From Caulobacter sp. (GTDB lineage Bacteria; Pseudomonadota; Alphaproteobacteria; Caulobacterales; Caulobacteraceae): DNA of 64,000 nucleotides. The notes under the pieces were generated by a model. The model was not told the origin of the DNA. It saw only the letters and a program-made list of their open reading frames with translations, and searched no databases. The position numbers and the translations under genes were made by a program. The stretch's first letter is position 1. Every line of letters starts with the position of its first letter. Shown in pieces: positions 18,274 through 26,558 of this stretch. The stretch covers positions 1-64,000 of the forward strand of contig JARWZW010000005.1 in assembly GCA_029866155.1 (NCBI GenBank). The letters run 5' to 3'.

Positions 18274-18678
18274 GTGGCCAGGATCGGCAAAAACAAGAAG
18301 GTTACAGCCGCCGGCGCCCTGCCGGCGCTCCTCGCCGTGCTGTCGTTGCTGGTCCAGGCGCTGATCTCGACCTCGGCCATGGCCTATGAGTTTCGTAGCG
18401 AGACTTCCAGCCGCACGGTGGTGCTCTGCACGGCCGATGGGGCCCGGTCAGTGGAGGTTCCGGCCGAGGACCATCACAAGGGCTTTGCCGGCCTGAAGTG
18501 CCACGACTGCGTCATGGCAAGTCTTGCAGGAATGCTGCCCCCCGCCGGCGACGCCGCTCCGGTCCACTACAGCGAAATCATCCGGGTCGAACTTCGCCGC
18601 GCCTCTGCCGGACGCGCCATAGAGCGACCGGCCCTCAGGCCACCGTCCCAGGGACCACCCGACCGCTTCTTCAGCTGA
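18274..18678 (+). CDS. DUF2946-like small membrane/secreted protein
   Basis: A 134-aa protein with an N-terminal hydrophobic segment (ALPALLAVLSLLVQALISTSAMA), then TVVLCTADGARSV and KCHDCVMASLAGMLPP. The paired Cys/His residues (LCTA, HHKGF, CHDC) resemble DUF2946 proteins, which often sit near copper-handling genes. The downstream genes fit: a PepSY-TM remnant and a PCu(A)C copper chaperone on the same strand. A periplasmic metal-binding role is inferred from this context. The start codon is a GTG at 18274 with weak ribosome-binding signal, and a later start is possible. Confidence 0.65.
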   Translation: MARIGKNKKVTAAGALPALLAVLSLLVQALISTSAMAYEFRSETSSRTVVLCTADGARSVEVPAEDHHKGFAGLKCHDCVMASLAGMLPPAGDAAPVHYSEIIRVELRRASAGRAIERPALRPPSQGPPDRFFS

Positions 18679-18743
18679 TCCCCGTCGCGCGCGCCCTTGC
18701 GGCTGCGCGCCTGCTCAACTGTTGAACGTCGAAAGTTCGTCTC

Positions 18744-19604
18744 CATGCCGTGCCAGACCTCGCGCCTGGGTGCGCACCTGCTCGCCAGCGCCGCCCGGAC
18801 CATTCTGCCCGCCGCCGCCCTGAGGGCCCAGTCCGGAACCCCGGTAAGATTCACACCGCCGCCGGGACCGGGACGGTCCGCCGAGGTCGGCATTCAGTCC
18901 GGCGAGGGGGGAATCGTCGATGTCTTTCTGAACCCGGCGACGGGAAGTCTGATTGGCAAGACACCGCATGACCGTCGGCTGATGGAAGTTGTCAGCCACA
19001 CTCATAGCCTGCCGATCCTGGGCGAGGGCCCCAACCTGATCATCGAGGTTGTGGCGGGCTGGGCTATCCTGCTGGTTGGATCAGGCGTCTATCTCTGGTG
19101 GCCGAGCTGATGGAAACCGCCCGGCAGCGCGGATTGCCGCTCGGATATGTCATTCGACTGCCCACGATAGCCGGCGGGGTCTTCACCCTCCAGAGCTATC
19201 CAGGGCCGGCGACGGGGCAGAGGGTCATTCATATTGATCGCTATTCCGGCCGCGTTCTGGTCGATGTCGGATTCGCAGATTACGGGCTGGTTTCCCAGGT
19301 CACCGAGGTCGGGATAGCAATCCACACCGGCAAGCAGTTCGGCCTCGTCAATCTCCTGCTGGTGACCGCCGGCTATCTGGCGATCCTGGTGATGAGCCTC
19401 GCCACCCTCATCATGTGGTGGAAACGACGCCCCTCGGGCGGCCTGGGCGCCCCTGTCATGGAACGGCCGTCCGGCCTCTCGATCTTTGCCGCAGCCGCCA
19501 TCGCCACAGGGGTGCTGTTTCCTCTGCTTGGCCTGTCGATCCTGGCCGTCCTGGTCATCGACCGGGCCATCTCCCCCCTCTTCAAACGCCGCCTTGGCCT
19601 GTAG
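18744..19604 (+). pseudogene. Decayed PepSY-TM transmembrane protein gene
   Basis: Two fragments of one PepSY_TM-type inner-membrane protein lie in different frames. The first (to 19110) lacks the usual first membrane helix; it carries a periplasmic PepSY-like part (VDVFLNPATGSLIGK) and IIEVVAGWAILLVGSGVYLWWPS, the family's hallmark helix, then a stop. The second frame (from about 19098 to 19604) resumes at AELMETARQRGLPLGYVIRLP, a part that in intact proteins lies well after WWP, and ends with two membrane helices (LVNLLLVTAGYLAILVMSL, LSIFAAAAIATGVLFPLLG). The expected ~450 residues have shrunk to about 285, so an N-terminal loss plus an internal out-of-frame deletion at about 19100 is inferred. 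Confidence 0.7.
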
Positions 19605-19632
19605 ACCTTGAGCCTCACCCGGAGCCAGACCC

Positions 19633-20121
19633 ATGACCCGCACCCTTGCATCGACATTGACTCTCTTCGCCCTTCCCCTGTTGCTGGCGGCCTGCGGCCC
19701 TGCCAGGCCGGTCGGTCCTGCGGCCATTGTCGTCTCGGACGCATGGAGCCGGCCCGCTGCTGCGGGCGGCACTGGAGCGGGCTTTCTCGAGCTCACCAAC
19801 AGCGGCGGCGCGGCCGACACCCTGCTTGCTGTGGAATCGCCGATTTCCGAAGACGTCCAGATTCACCAGTCGAGCGACGAGGGCGGGGTGATGAGGATGC
19901 GCGAGGTGACCGACGGCGTAACCATCAAGGCTGGTGAGACGCAGCGCTTTGAACCAGGCGGGCTGCATGTGATGTTCATCCGGCTGAAGGCCGCCCAGGT
20001 GGCCGGAGACCGGATTCCGGCAACACTGGTGTTCCGAGAATCCGGTCGCAAGCCGGTCGAGCTGATAGTGCGGGTCGCCGGGGCTGCGCCAGGGGGCGAC
20101 ACGGCCCATCATGGCCATTGA
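19633..20121 (+). CDS. PCu(A)C copper chaperone lipoprotein
   Basis: A 162-aa periplasmic Cu(I) chaperone that delivers copper to the CuA site of cytochrome oxidase or serves in copper homeostasis. A lipoprotein signal ends in LPLLLAAC with Cys21. The metal motif H(M)x10Mx21HxM is readable as VQIHQSSDEGGVMRMREV followed by GGLHVMFI. The C-terminus is His-rich (HHGH). It follows the PepSY remnant by 28 bp on the same strand, so this was probably a three-gene copper operon whose middle gene has been lost. Confidence 0.92.
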   Translation: MTRTLASTLTLFALPLLLAACGPARPVGPAAIVVSDAWSRPAAAGGTGAGFLELTNSGGAADTLLAVESPISEDVQIHQSSDEGGVMRMREVTDGVTIKAGETQRFEPGGLHVMFIRLKAAQVAGDRIPATLVFRESGRKPVELIVRVAGAAPGGDTAHHGH

Positions 20122-20252
20122 CCCAGCGGCGCCCTGCCGGGCGCTGGAATGACCTTGCAAAAGGCGCCCCTGCGGCGCCCGAAGCGTTGCGTTGACAGGG
20201 CACGCTTCACCCCCCTTAGTCCCGGAAAAGCATAACCAGCAGGGAGTGAGTG

Positions 20253-21899
20253 ATGACGGGTTGGACCTTTGCCGACGTCTGGGAAGAAGTGGCCCGGGTG
20301 ACCCCGGACAGCCCCGCACAGATCCAGGGTCAACGGGTCATCAGCTGGCGCGAGTTCGACCGCCGCGCCAACGCCCTGGCCGCTCATATGGTCTCTGCCG
20401 GACTCGGTCATCAGGCCAAGGTCGCGGCCTTCCTCTATAATGCGCCAGAGTATCTCGAGAGCTATTATGCCGCCTTCAAGGCCGGTCTCGCGCCCGTCAA
20501 CACCAACTATCGATACGAGCCCGAGGAGCTGTTCTACCTCTTCGACAACGCCGACGCCGAGGCCATTGTCTTTCACGCCGGGTTTGCCCCGAAGCTGGAG
20601 GCGATCCGTTCCCGCCTGCCGAAGGTGAAGGCCTGGATCGCGGTCGCTGATGAAGATGGCCCCATTCCCAACTGGGCCCTGGACTACGAACAGGTGGTCG
20701 GCGCCGGCGCTGACCGTTTCGTCGCCCCCTGGGGACGGTCAGGCGATGATCTGCTGCTGCTCTATACGGGCGGCACGACCGGCATGCCCAAGGGCGTGAT
20801 GTGGCGCCAGGATGACCTCTTCAACGTCCTGGGCGCCGGTGGCAACGCCGCCGCCGGAATCGCCCCGGTCGAGAGCCTGTCCGAGGTCGGTCAAAGGATC
20901 ATCACCCGCAAGGCAGGGGAAATGGACCTCCCCGCCCCCAGCATCCTTATTGTCGCATGCCCCCTTATGCATGGGACAGCACAGTTCGGCAGCTTCGGAG
21001 CCATGACCGGAGGCGGCGCCATCGTCTCCCTGCCGACCCGCCGGTTTGACGCGACCGAGCTTTGGGACGAGGTCGTAAGGCTGACAGCCAATAGCGTGTC
21101 CATCGTCGGCATGGCTTTTGCCGCCCCGATGCTGGAAGTGCTGGAAGCCAACCCCGGCCGCTGGGACCTGTCCAGCGTCCAGCGCCTGGGATCGTCCGGT
21201 ACGGTCTGGAACTTCGAGAACAAGCAGGGACTGCTTCGCCACCTGCCGGAAAACTGCGTGATTTTCGACTCCCTCGGCTCATCAGAGGCCGTTGGACTGG
21301 GCGGCTCGCAGTCGGTGCGGGGTGGTGAGGCCGGGACGGCCCAGTTCCTGGTGGGTCCGAACGCCGCCGTGTTCGCCGAGGATGGCCGGAGGGTCGAGCC
21401 GGGCTCTGGCGAAAAGGGCCTGGTGGCGGTCGGCGGCTTTATCCCGACCGGCTACTACAAGGACCCGGAAAAGAGCGCCAAGACCTTCCGCGAGTTCGAG
21501 GGGCGGCGCTGGTCGCTGCCGGGTGATTTTGCCGAGGTCAATCTGGACGGATCGATGAAACTGCTCGGACGCGGATCCCAGATCGTCAATACCGGCGGTG
21601 AAAAGGTCTTCCCGGAAGAAGTGGAAGAGGCCCTGAAGACTCACCCTGCGGTGCGGGACGCCGTCGTGGTCGGCATTCCTGATCCCCGCTTTGGCGAAAA
21701 GGTCTGCGCGGTTGTCGACGCCCGGGACGGGCACGCCCCGACCCTTGCCGATCTGGTTGGTCATGTGAAGGGCAGGCTGGCGGCCTACAAGGCGCCGCGG
21801 GAACTGGTCCTGGCGGCGGTCGTCCGGGCGCCGAACGGCAAGGTGGACTACAAAGCCATCCGCGCCCAGGCTCTGGCCGCGCTGGGGGTGGCGGGCTGA
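20253..21899 (+). CDS. Acyl-CoA synthetase (AMP-forming)
   Basis: Activates a carboxylic acid with ATP and CoA. The 548-aa protein shows LLLLYTGGTTGMPKGVMW (P-loop-like A3 motif), DSLGSSEAVG (A5), WSLPGDFAEVNLDGSMKLLGRGSQIVNTGGEKVFPEEVEEAL (A7-A8), and RAPNGKVDYKAIR near the end with the A10 lysine. The overall form resembles FadD3/FadD19-like synthetases from actinobacteria and sphingomonads that act on branched or steroid-derived acids, but the substrate cannot be read from sequence. AGGGAG precedes the ATG at 20253. TTGACA at 20192 with TTAGTC about 18 bp later may be a promoter, while the hairpins at 20140-20180 could end the PCu(A)C transcript. Confidence 0.92.
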   Translation: MTGWTFADVWEEVARVTPDSPAQIQGQRVISWREFDRRANALAAHMVSAGLGHQAKVAAFLYNAPEYLESYYAAFKAGLAPVNTNYRYEPEELFYLFDNADAEAIVFHAGFAPKLEAIRSRLPKVKAWIAVADEDGPIPNWALDYEQVVGAGADRFVAPWGRSGDDLLLLYTGGTTGMPKGVMWRQDDLFNVLGAGGNAAAGIAPVESLSEVGQRIITRKAGEMDLPAPSILIVACPLMHGTAQFGSFGAMTGGGAIVSLPTRRFDATELWDEVVRLTANSVSIVGMAFAAPMLEVLEANPGRWDLSSVQRLGSSGTVWNFENKQGLLRHLPENCVIFDSLGSSEAVGLGGSQSVRGGEAGTAQFLVGPNAAVFAEDGRRVEPGSGEKGLVAVGGFIPTGYYKDPEKSAKTFREFEGRRWSLPGDFAEVNLDGSMKLLGRGSQIVNTGGEKVFPEEVEEALKTHPAVRDAVVVGIPDPRFGEKVCAVVDARDGHAPTLADLVGHVKGRLAAYKAPRELVLAAVVRAPNGKVDYKAIRAQALAALGVAG

Positions 21900-22008
21900 C
21901 TTCAGGCCGGCAGGCCAGGACGGGCGCATGACGGATATTTAACGGACATGGGCGGGCCGGCCGGTGCATGGTCCGCGTCACCCTCAATTTCGATGAGTTG
22001 TCCGTTTC

Positions 22009-24081
22009 ATGAAACGCATCCTGCTTTCGGCCGTGGCTGTCGCGACCCTGGCCTGCGCCGGCCTTCCGGCGGCCAACGCCGCCGACGCCGCCCCTGCTCC
22101 AGCCGCCACCATGGCCGAACTGGCCAAGGCTCCCCGCATGGGGCCATGGGGCTTTGACCCGTCCGGACAGGACCTGTCGACCCGACCTGGCGATGATTTC
22201 TATCGATATGTCAGCGGCGTCTACACCGACAAGCTGGTGATCCCGTCTGACCGTGTGAACTGGGGCTCCTTCGTCCAGCTTCGGGAACTGTCAGACGCCC
22301 GCAGCCGGGCCGTGATCGAAACGGCCGCCGCCACGAAGAACCCGACCGGTGAGGCCGCCCAGATCGGCGGGCTGTACAACAGCTTCATGGATGAGGCGCG
22401 GCTGGAACGCCTGGGCGCCAAACCCCTGTCCGCCGACATGGCCCGCATCAAGGCTGCAAAGACCCACAAGGACATGGCGCGGCTGATGGGCCAGACCCAG
22501 GGTCGCTTTGGCGGCGCCCTATTTGGCATGGGCATTGGTCAGGACGCCAAGGACCCGAATGCCTACGCCCTCTATGTCGGTCAGGCCGGCCTTGGGCTGC
22601 CGGACCGCGACTATTATCTGACCAACCAGTTCAAGACCCAGAAGGCGGCCTATCGCGCCTATGTCGCGCAGATGTTGACGCTTGCCGGCTGGGCCAATGC
22701 GAACGCCCGGGCCGACCAGATCCTGGCCATGGAGGACAGGATCGCGGCAGCGAGCTGGAGCAAGGTCCAGCAACGCGATCCGGACGCCAACTTTAATCCG
22801 ATGACGGTGGCCGAACTGGCCAAGCTGGCGCCGGGCTTCCCCTGGGCGGCCTATCTGGAAGGGGCCGGACTGAAGTCCGTCAACCGGATCGTCGTCGGTG
22901 AAAAGGGCGCCTTCGCGCCGATCGCCGCCATCTATGCCGAGACCCCGATCGAAACCCTGCAGGCCTGGCAGGCCTTCCAGGTGGCGGATCAGGCCGCCCC
23001 CTACCTGTCCAAGGCCTTCGTCGATGCGGGCTTCGCCTTCCGCAACAAGACCCTGTCAGGTCAGCCCGAGCAACGCGCGCGCTGGAAGCGCGGCGTCTCC
23101 CTGGTCGGCGGCCGTCTGGGGGAGGCCGTCGGCAAGCTCTATGTCGAGGCCTACTTCCCCGCCGAGTCCAAGGCCAAGATGGAGGCGCTTGTCGGCAACC
23201 TTAAGGTCGCCATGCGGGCCCGCATCGAAAAGCTGACCTGGATGAGCCCCGAGACCAAGGCTCGAGGCTTGAAGAAGATGGACAGCTTCACGGTCAAGAT
23301 CGGCTATCCGGACAAGTGGCGGGACTATTCGTCCCTGACCATCAAGTCGGACGACCTCTATGGCAATCTTGAACGGGCCGGCGCGTTCGAGTGGAACTTC
23401 CAGGTCAGCCGGCTGAACGGTCCGGTTGACCGGGCCGAGTGGGGCATGTTCCCCCAGACGGTCAACGCCTACTACAATCCCGTCATGAACGAGATCGTCT
23501 TCCCGGCGGCGATCCTGCAGCCTCCGTTCTTCGATCCGGAAGCGGACCCTGCCGTGAACTACGGCGGCATCGGCGCCGTGATCGGCCATGAGATCAGCCA
23601 CGGCTTTGACGACCAGGGGCGCAAGTTCGCCGCTGACGGCTCCCTGACCGACTGGTGGCAACCCGAAGACGCCGCCAAGTTCGAGGCCCAGACCAAGACC
23701 CTCAGCGCCCTCTATTCGAGCTTCGAACCTCTGCCGGGCGCCCGGGTGAATGGGGACCTGACCATGGGCGAGAACATCGGCGACCTGGGCGGCATTCTTG
23801 TCGCACTGGACGCCTATCGCGCCTCGCTGGGCGGTAAACCCGCGCCGGTGGTCGACGGCCTGACCGGAGACCAGCGCTTCTTCCTGGGCTTTGGCCAGAT
23901 CTGGCGCGGCAAGATCCGGGACGAGGCCCTGCGTCAGCAGCTGGTCACCGATCCTCACTCCCCGGCCTATTACCGGGTCATTGGCACAGTGCGGAATGTC
24001 GACGCCTGGTACGAAGCCTTCGACGTGAAGCCAGGCGACGAGATGTATGTGAAGCCGGAGGACCGTGTCCGGATCTGGTAG
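22009..24081 (+). CDS. M13 family zinc metallopeptidase (PepO-like), secreted
   Basis: A 690-aa neprilysin-type endopeptidase cutting short peptides in the periplasm or outside. The signal peptide MKRILLSAVAVATLACAGLPAANAADA is followed by the M13 N-terminal domain (PGDDFYRYVSGVYTDKLVIPSDRVNWGSF). The zinc site is GHEISHGFDDQGR with His527-Glu528-x-x-His531 and the third ligand Glu588 in MGENIGDLGG. NAYYNPVMNEIVFPAAIL is the conserved substrate-binding stretch, and the terminal VKPEDRVRIW matches the family end. It is monocistronic, starting 110 bp after the acyl-CoA synthetase and ending before an intrinsic terminator. Confidence 0.96.
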   Translation: MKRILLSAVAVATLACAGLPAANAADAAPAPAATMAELAKAPRMGPWGFDPSGQDLSTRPGDDFYRYVSGVYTDKLVIPSDRVNWGSFVQLRELSDARSRAVIETAAATKNPTGEAAQIGGLYNSFMDEARLERLGAKPLSADMARIKAAKTHKDMARLMGQTQGRFGGALFGMGIGQDAKDPNAYALYVGQAGLGLPDRDYYLTNQFKTQKAAYRAYVAQMLTLAGWANANARADQILAMEDRIAAASWSKVQQRDPDANFNPMTVAELAKLAPGFPWAAYLEGAGLKSVNRIVVGEKGAFAPIAAIYAETPIETLQAWQAFQVADQAAPYLSKAFVDAGFAFRNKTLSGQPEQRARWKRGVSLVGGRLGEAVGKLYVEAYFPAESKAKMEALVGNLKVAMRARIEKLTWMSPETKARGLKKMDSFTVKIGYPDKWRDYSSLTIKSDDLYGNLERAGAFEWNFQVSRLNGPVDRAEWGMFPQTVNAYYNPVMNEIVFPAAILQPPFFDPEADPAVNYGGIGAVIGHEISHGFDDQGRKFAADGSLTDWWQPEDAAKFEAQTKTLSALYSSFEPLPGARVNGDLTMGENIGDLGGILVALDAYRASLGGKPAPVVDGLTGDQRFFLGFGQIWRGKIRDEALRQQLVTDPHSPAYYRVIGTVRNVDAWYEAFDVKPGDEMYVKPEDRVRIW

Positions 24082-24132
24082 CCGGATTCCACGGTTCGGT
24101 CTGCGCGCCAGCGGCGTGCAGACCGAAGCCCG

Positions 24133-24160
24133 TGCCCGATCAAGCGATCAGGCATTTTTT
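24133..24160 (+). terminator. Intrinsic terminator of the M13 peptidase gene
   Basis: TGCCCGATC (24133-24141) pairs with GATCAGGCA (24146-24154) with one mismatch, followed by six T residues (24155-24160) and an AT-rich stretch. A second hairpin, TTCGGTCTGC with GCAGACCGAA, lies just upstream. Confidence 0.8.
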
Positions 24161-24165
24161 ATATA

Positions 24166-24486
24166 AGAATGTCAAAAACTGGCCGGCCACCGGCTGGATC
24201 GGGGCTTAAAGGCGTCCAGCCCGCCGCGCGGGATATTCGCGGCGGGCTCGACATTTCCTCGATCACTCGATCCAAGTGGGCGTTTCCTCCCCGAAACGCC
24301 GGAGGCGAGAAGCTCTTGGCGGCCTCTCTGTCTCACAGGATGAAAAGACGGCAATTTTCTGCCGGTGTCAACGCCGTAACGTCAGGTGCGTCGTCTGAAT
24401 CCGCGACAAAATGGCCCAATGATGGCAGGTTTTTAGCCTCTTCCGTCAAAATCGGGGCGCCCCAGGGTCATTTTTTGACTGAGGCG
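24166..24486. other. Gene-free convergent intergenic region with several perfect hairpins
   Basis: About 320 bp between the M13 gene (plus) and hisG (minus) hold no convincing gene. A perfect 10-bp stem is formed by GCCCGCCGCG (24219-24228) and CGCGGCGGGC (24238-24247). A perfect 8-bp stem follows, GGCGTTTC (24279-24286) with GAAACGCC (24293-24300). GGGGCGCCCC near 24456, flanked by GTCAAAA and TTTTGAC, may end the his operon on the minus strand. Base composition is clearly less GC-rich than the surrounding genes. The stacked stems could belong to a small RNA, but no promoter is evident. Confidence 0.4.
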
Positions 24487-25446
24487 TCAATTAACGGCAA
24501 GGCGATTCGACAGCGCGTCAAATGGCCCGCAGTCAGGCGAGAAAACATACTCAGGGGCGGCTGCCGTCACCGGGCCGACCCCGGCCAGTTCCAGCGCCGA
24601 TGAACAGGCGGCGATATCTCCACGAGGCACAAGCAGGCCGCTGGCCCGGGGCTGGCTGCCACGGGCCAGATACGGCGCACAGGCGGCCCTGGCGGCGCTG
24701 TCCTGCTCTGGCGGCCAGACCAGGGTAAGGGTCGCTCTGGCGCGCGCCCGGGCCTCCACCAGGGACAGGAGCCGACGGGCGACCGCCAGTCGACCGCTGC
24801 GCCAGTCGGCCGTCAAACCGGCCGCCAGTTGGGCCTGGCTTCGGAGAATGACTCCATCGCTCAGGGTGCGCAGGTGGTTGGCGGCCAGGGTCGCCCCTGT
24901 CGTGGTGATGTCGACGACGATCTCTGCGGCCCCGGCAGCCGGAGCCCCCTCAGTCGCGCCTGCCGATTCGACAATCCGGTAGTCGCCAACCCCGTGACGC
25001 GCAAAAAAGCTGCGGGTCTGGGCCACATACTTGGTGGCCACCCGAAGCCTGCGACCCGTGCGCGCCAGATGCTGGTGCGCCACCTCTTCCAGATCGGCCA
25101 TGGTGGCGACATCCAGCCAGCTCTGGGGGGCGGCGACCACCAGGTCAGCCCGCCCAAAGCCGAGGGGACGCAGCATCAGAACCCGGCTGTCCATCCCTTC
25201 GCCCTGCTCGCGCAACAGGTCCTCGCCTGTGACCCCCAGATGGACCTCTCCACTGTCCAGGGCGCGGGCGATCTCTCCGGCCGAGATCAGCCGCACCTCC
25301 AGCCCGTCCAGGCCGCCAAGACGAGCGCGATAGCCACGTTCTCCACCATCGGCCTCAAGACGCAAACCGGCATCCGCCAGCCAGCCTTCGACCTGTTCCT
25401 TGAGGCGCCCCTTGGAGGGAATCGCCAGAATGACCGGCTCGCTCAT
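24487..25446 (-). CDS. hisG: ATP phosphoribosyltransferase catalytic subunit
   Basis: First step of histidine synthesis (ATP + PRPP to phosphoribosyl-ATP). Motifs: LAIPSKGRLKEQVEGWL at the start, GEVHLGVTGEDLL, and the PRPP-binding block AEIVVDITTTGATLAANHLR near residues 175-195. The protein is 319 aa. The catalytic part ends near residue 225, and about 95 further residues follow; HisG forms that work with HisZ are usually about 200-230 aa, so this extension is noteworthy. It overlaps hisZ by 4 bp and is the last gene of hisS-hisZ-hisG. Confidence 0.93.
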   Translation of the reverse strand: MSEPVILAIPSKGRLKEQVEGWLADAGLRLEADGGERGYRARLGGLDGLEVRLISAGEIARALDSGEVHLGVTGEDLLREQGEGMDSRVLMLRPLGFGRADLVVAAPQSWLDVATMADLEEVAHQHLARTGRRLRVATKYVAQTRSFFARHGVGDYRIVESAGATEGAPAAGAAEIVVDITTTGATLAANHLRTLSDGVILRSQAQLAAGLTADWRSGRLAVARRLLSLVEARARARATLTLVWPPEQDSAARAACAPYLARGSQPRASGLLVPRGDIAACSSALELAGVGPVTAAAPEYVFSPDCGPFDALSNRLAVN

Positions 25447-26558
25447 TCTCCGCTCCCAGCAAAGGCCCGTGCAGGCCGAACCATACAGCCAACCGCCCCG
25501 ACCGCCTGGCCGCCAAGGCGTGGAATCAGGAGATCATACCGCCCCCCGGCCGCCAGGGGTCTGTCCTCACCCAGGGTCTGGCTGCGCACCTCGAACAGGG
25601 GGCCGTCGTAATAGCTGAAGGCCCGGCCAAAGCCGGCCTCGAAACGGGCTTCGGAAACCGGAACCCCGGCCGCGGCCAGGAGCGCCAGTCGCTGTCGCCA
25701 AAGAGCCAGGCTGGTCGACAGACGGGGACCGCCCAGGGCTTCAAGATTGTCGAGGGCCGCCGGAAGCGGCCCCTGGATCGCCAGGAAACGCTGGACCTGC
25801 GCCGATTCGAGACGGCTGAGGCGGGCGCTCGCCCCCTCATCATGCCGGGCGGCCAGACGACGCGCGATTTCCAGGGCAGGTCGGCCACCGACAGGAGACA
25901 CCCCGGCCAGAGCCCAGACCTCTTCCAGCAGGATGACCGCCTCAGCTTCGGGCAGACCGGCCAGCAGGCCGGCCAGGCGACTTTCCGGCGCGGCCTTGTT
26001 CGGCGCCTCCGTGTCCAGTTCCGCCAAAAGCAGTCGCGGACGGCCAAAGGCGCGTTTCAACCGGGCCGTCAGGGCCGGGGCCAGGGCAAGATCGTCGATC
26101 AGGGCGGCAAACAGGCTGACATCGCCTAGCACCAACTCAAGATCACTGCGGCCGCCGGCCAGGGCGGCTTTCCAGGCCAGCACGACCATCTGGATCTCGG
26201 CGGCGACCGGATCGGCATCCCCGTAGGATTCCAGCCCCATCTGGAGGAACTCCTCCGCCCGGGGCGTGGCTCCTGCTGCGCGAAAGGCCTTGCCTTCATA
26301 GGCATAGCGGCCAGCCCTTGCACCGTCGGCGATATGGGCCCGGGCGACCGGAATGGTGAAATCGGGTCGCAACGCGGCCTCTTCTCCCCCCTCTGACTGG
26401 ACCACGAACAGTCTGGGACGCATCGCCTCTCCGGCCAGGTCCAGCAACAGGGCCAGGGGCTGCAGCACAGGAACATCGAGCATCACGGCCCCCGCCTCCG
26501 CAAGGGGACGGCGGATCGCCGACAGGACCTCTGAGGGGACCGGGGCTTCGGCTCTCAT
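25443..26558 (-). CDS. hisZ: ATP phosphoribosyltransferase regulatory subunit HisZ
   Basis: A HisRS-like protein without tRNA charging, forming a hetero-octamer with HisG and mediating histidine feedback. The 371-aa product has class II synthetase-like features: AGEAMRPRLFVVQSEGGEEAALRPDFTIPVAR (motif 2 region), GRYAYEGKAFRAAG and FLQMGLESYGDADPVAAEIQMV. The end, AFSYYDGPLFEVRSQTLGEDRPLAAGGRYDLLIPRLGG, carries a weakened HisRS-type motif 3. The anticodon-binding domain is missing, as expected for HisZ. It lies between hisS and hisG with ATGA-type overlaps at both ends. Confidence 0.93.
   Translation of the reverse strand: MRAEAPVPSEVLSAIRRPLAEAGAVMLDVPVLQPLALLLDLAGEAMRPRLFVVQSEGGEEAALRPDFTIPVARAHIADGARAGRYAYEGKAFRAAGATPRAEEFLQMGLESYGDADPVAAEIQMVVLAWKAALAGGRSDLELVLGDVSLFAALIDDLALAPALTARLKRAFGRPRLLLAELDTEAPNKAAPESRLAGLLAGLPEAEAVILLEEVWALAGVSPVGGRPALEIARRLAARHDEGASARLSRLESAQVQRFLAIQGPLPAALDNLEALGGPRLSTSLALWRQRLALLAAAGVPVSEARFEAGFGRAFSYYDGPLFEVRSQTLGEDRPLAAGGRYDLLIPRLGGQAVGAVGCMVRPARAFAGSGE

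Noticed and set aside
24169-24603. 144-codon plus-strand frame after the M13 gene
   Set aside because: It runs into hisG on the other strand and begins right after a terminator; no motif or ribosome site supports it.
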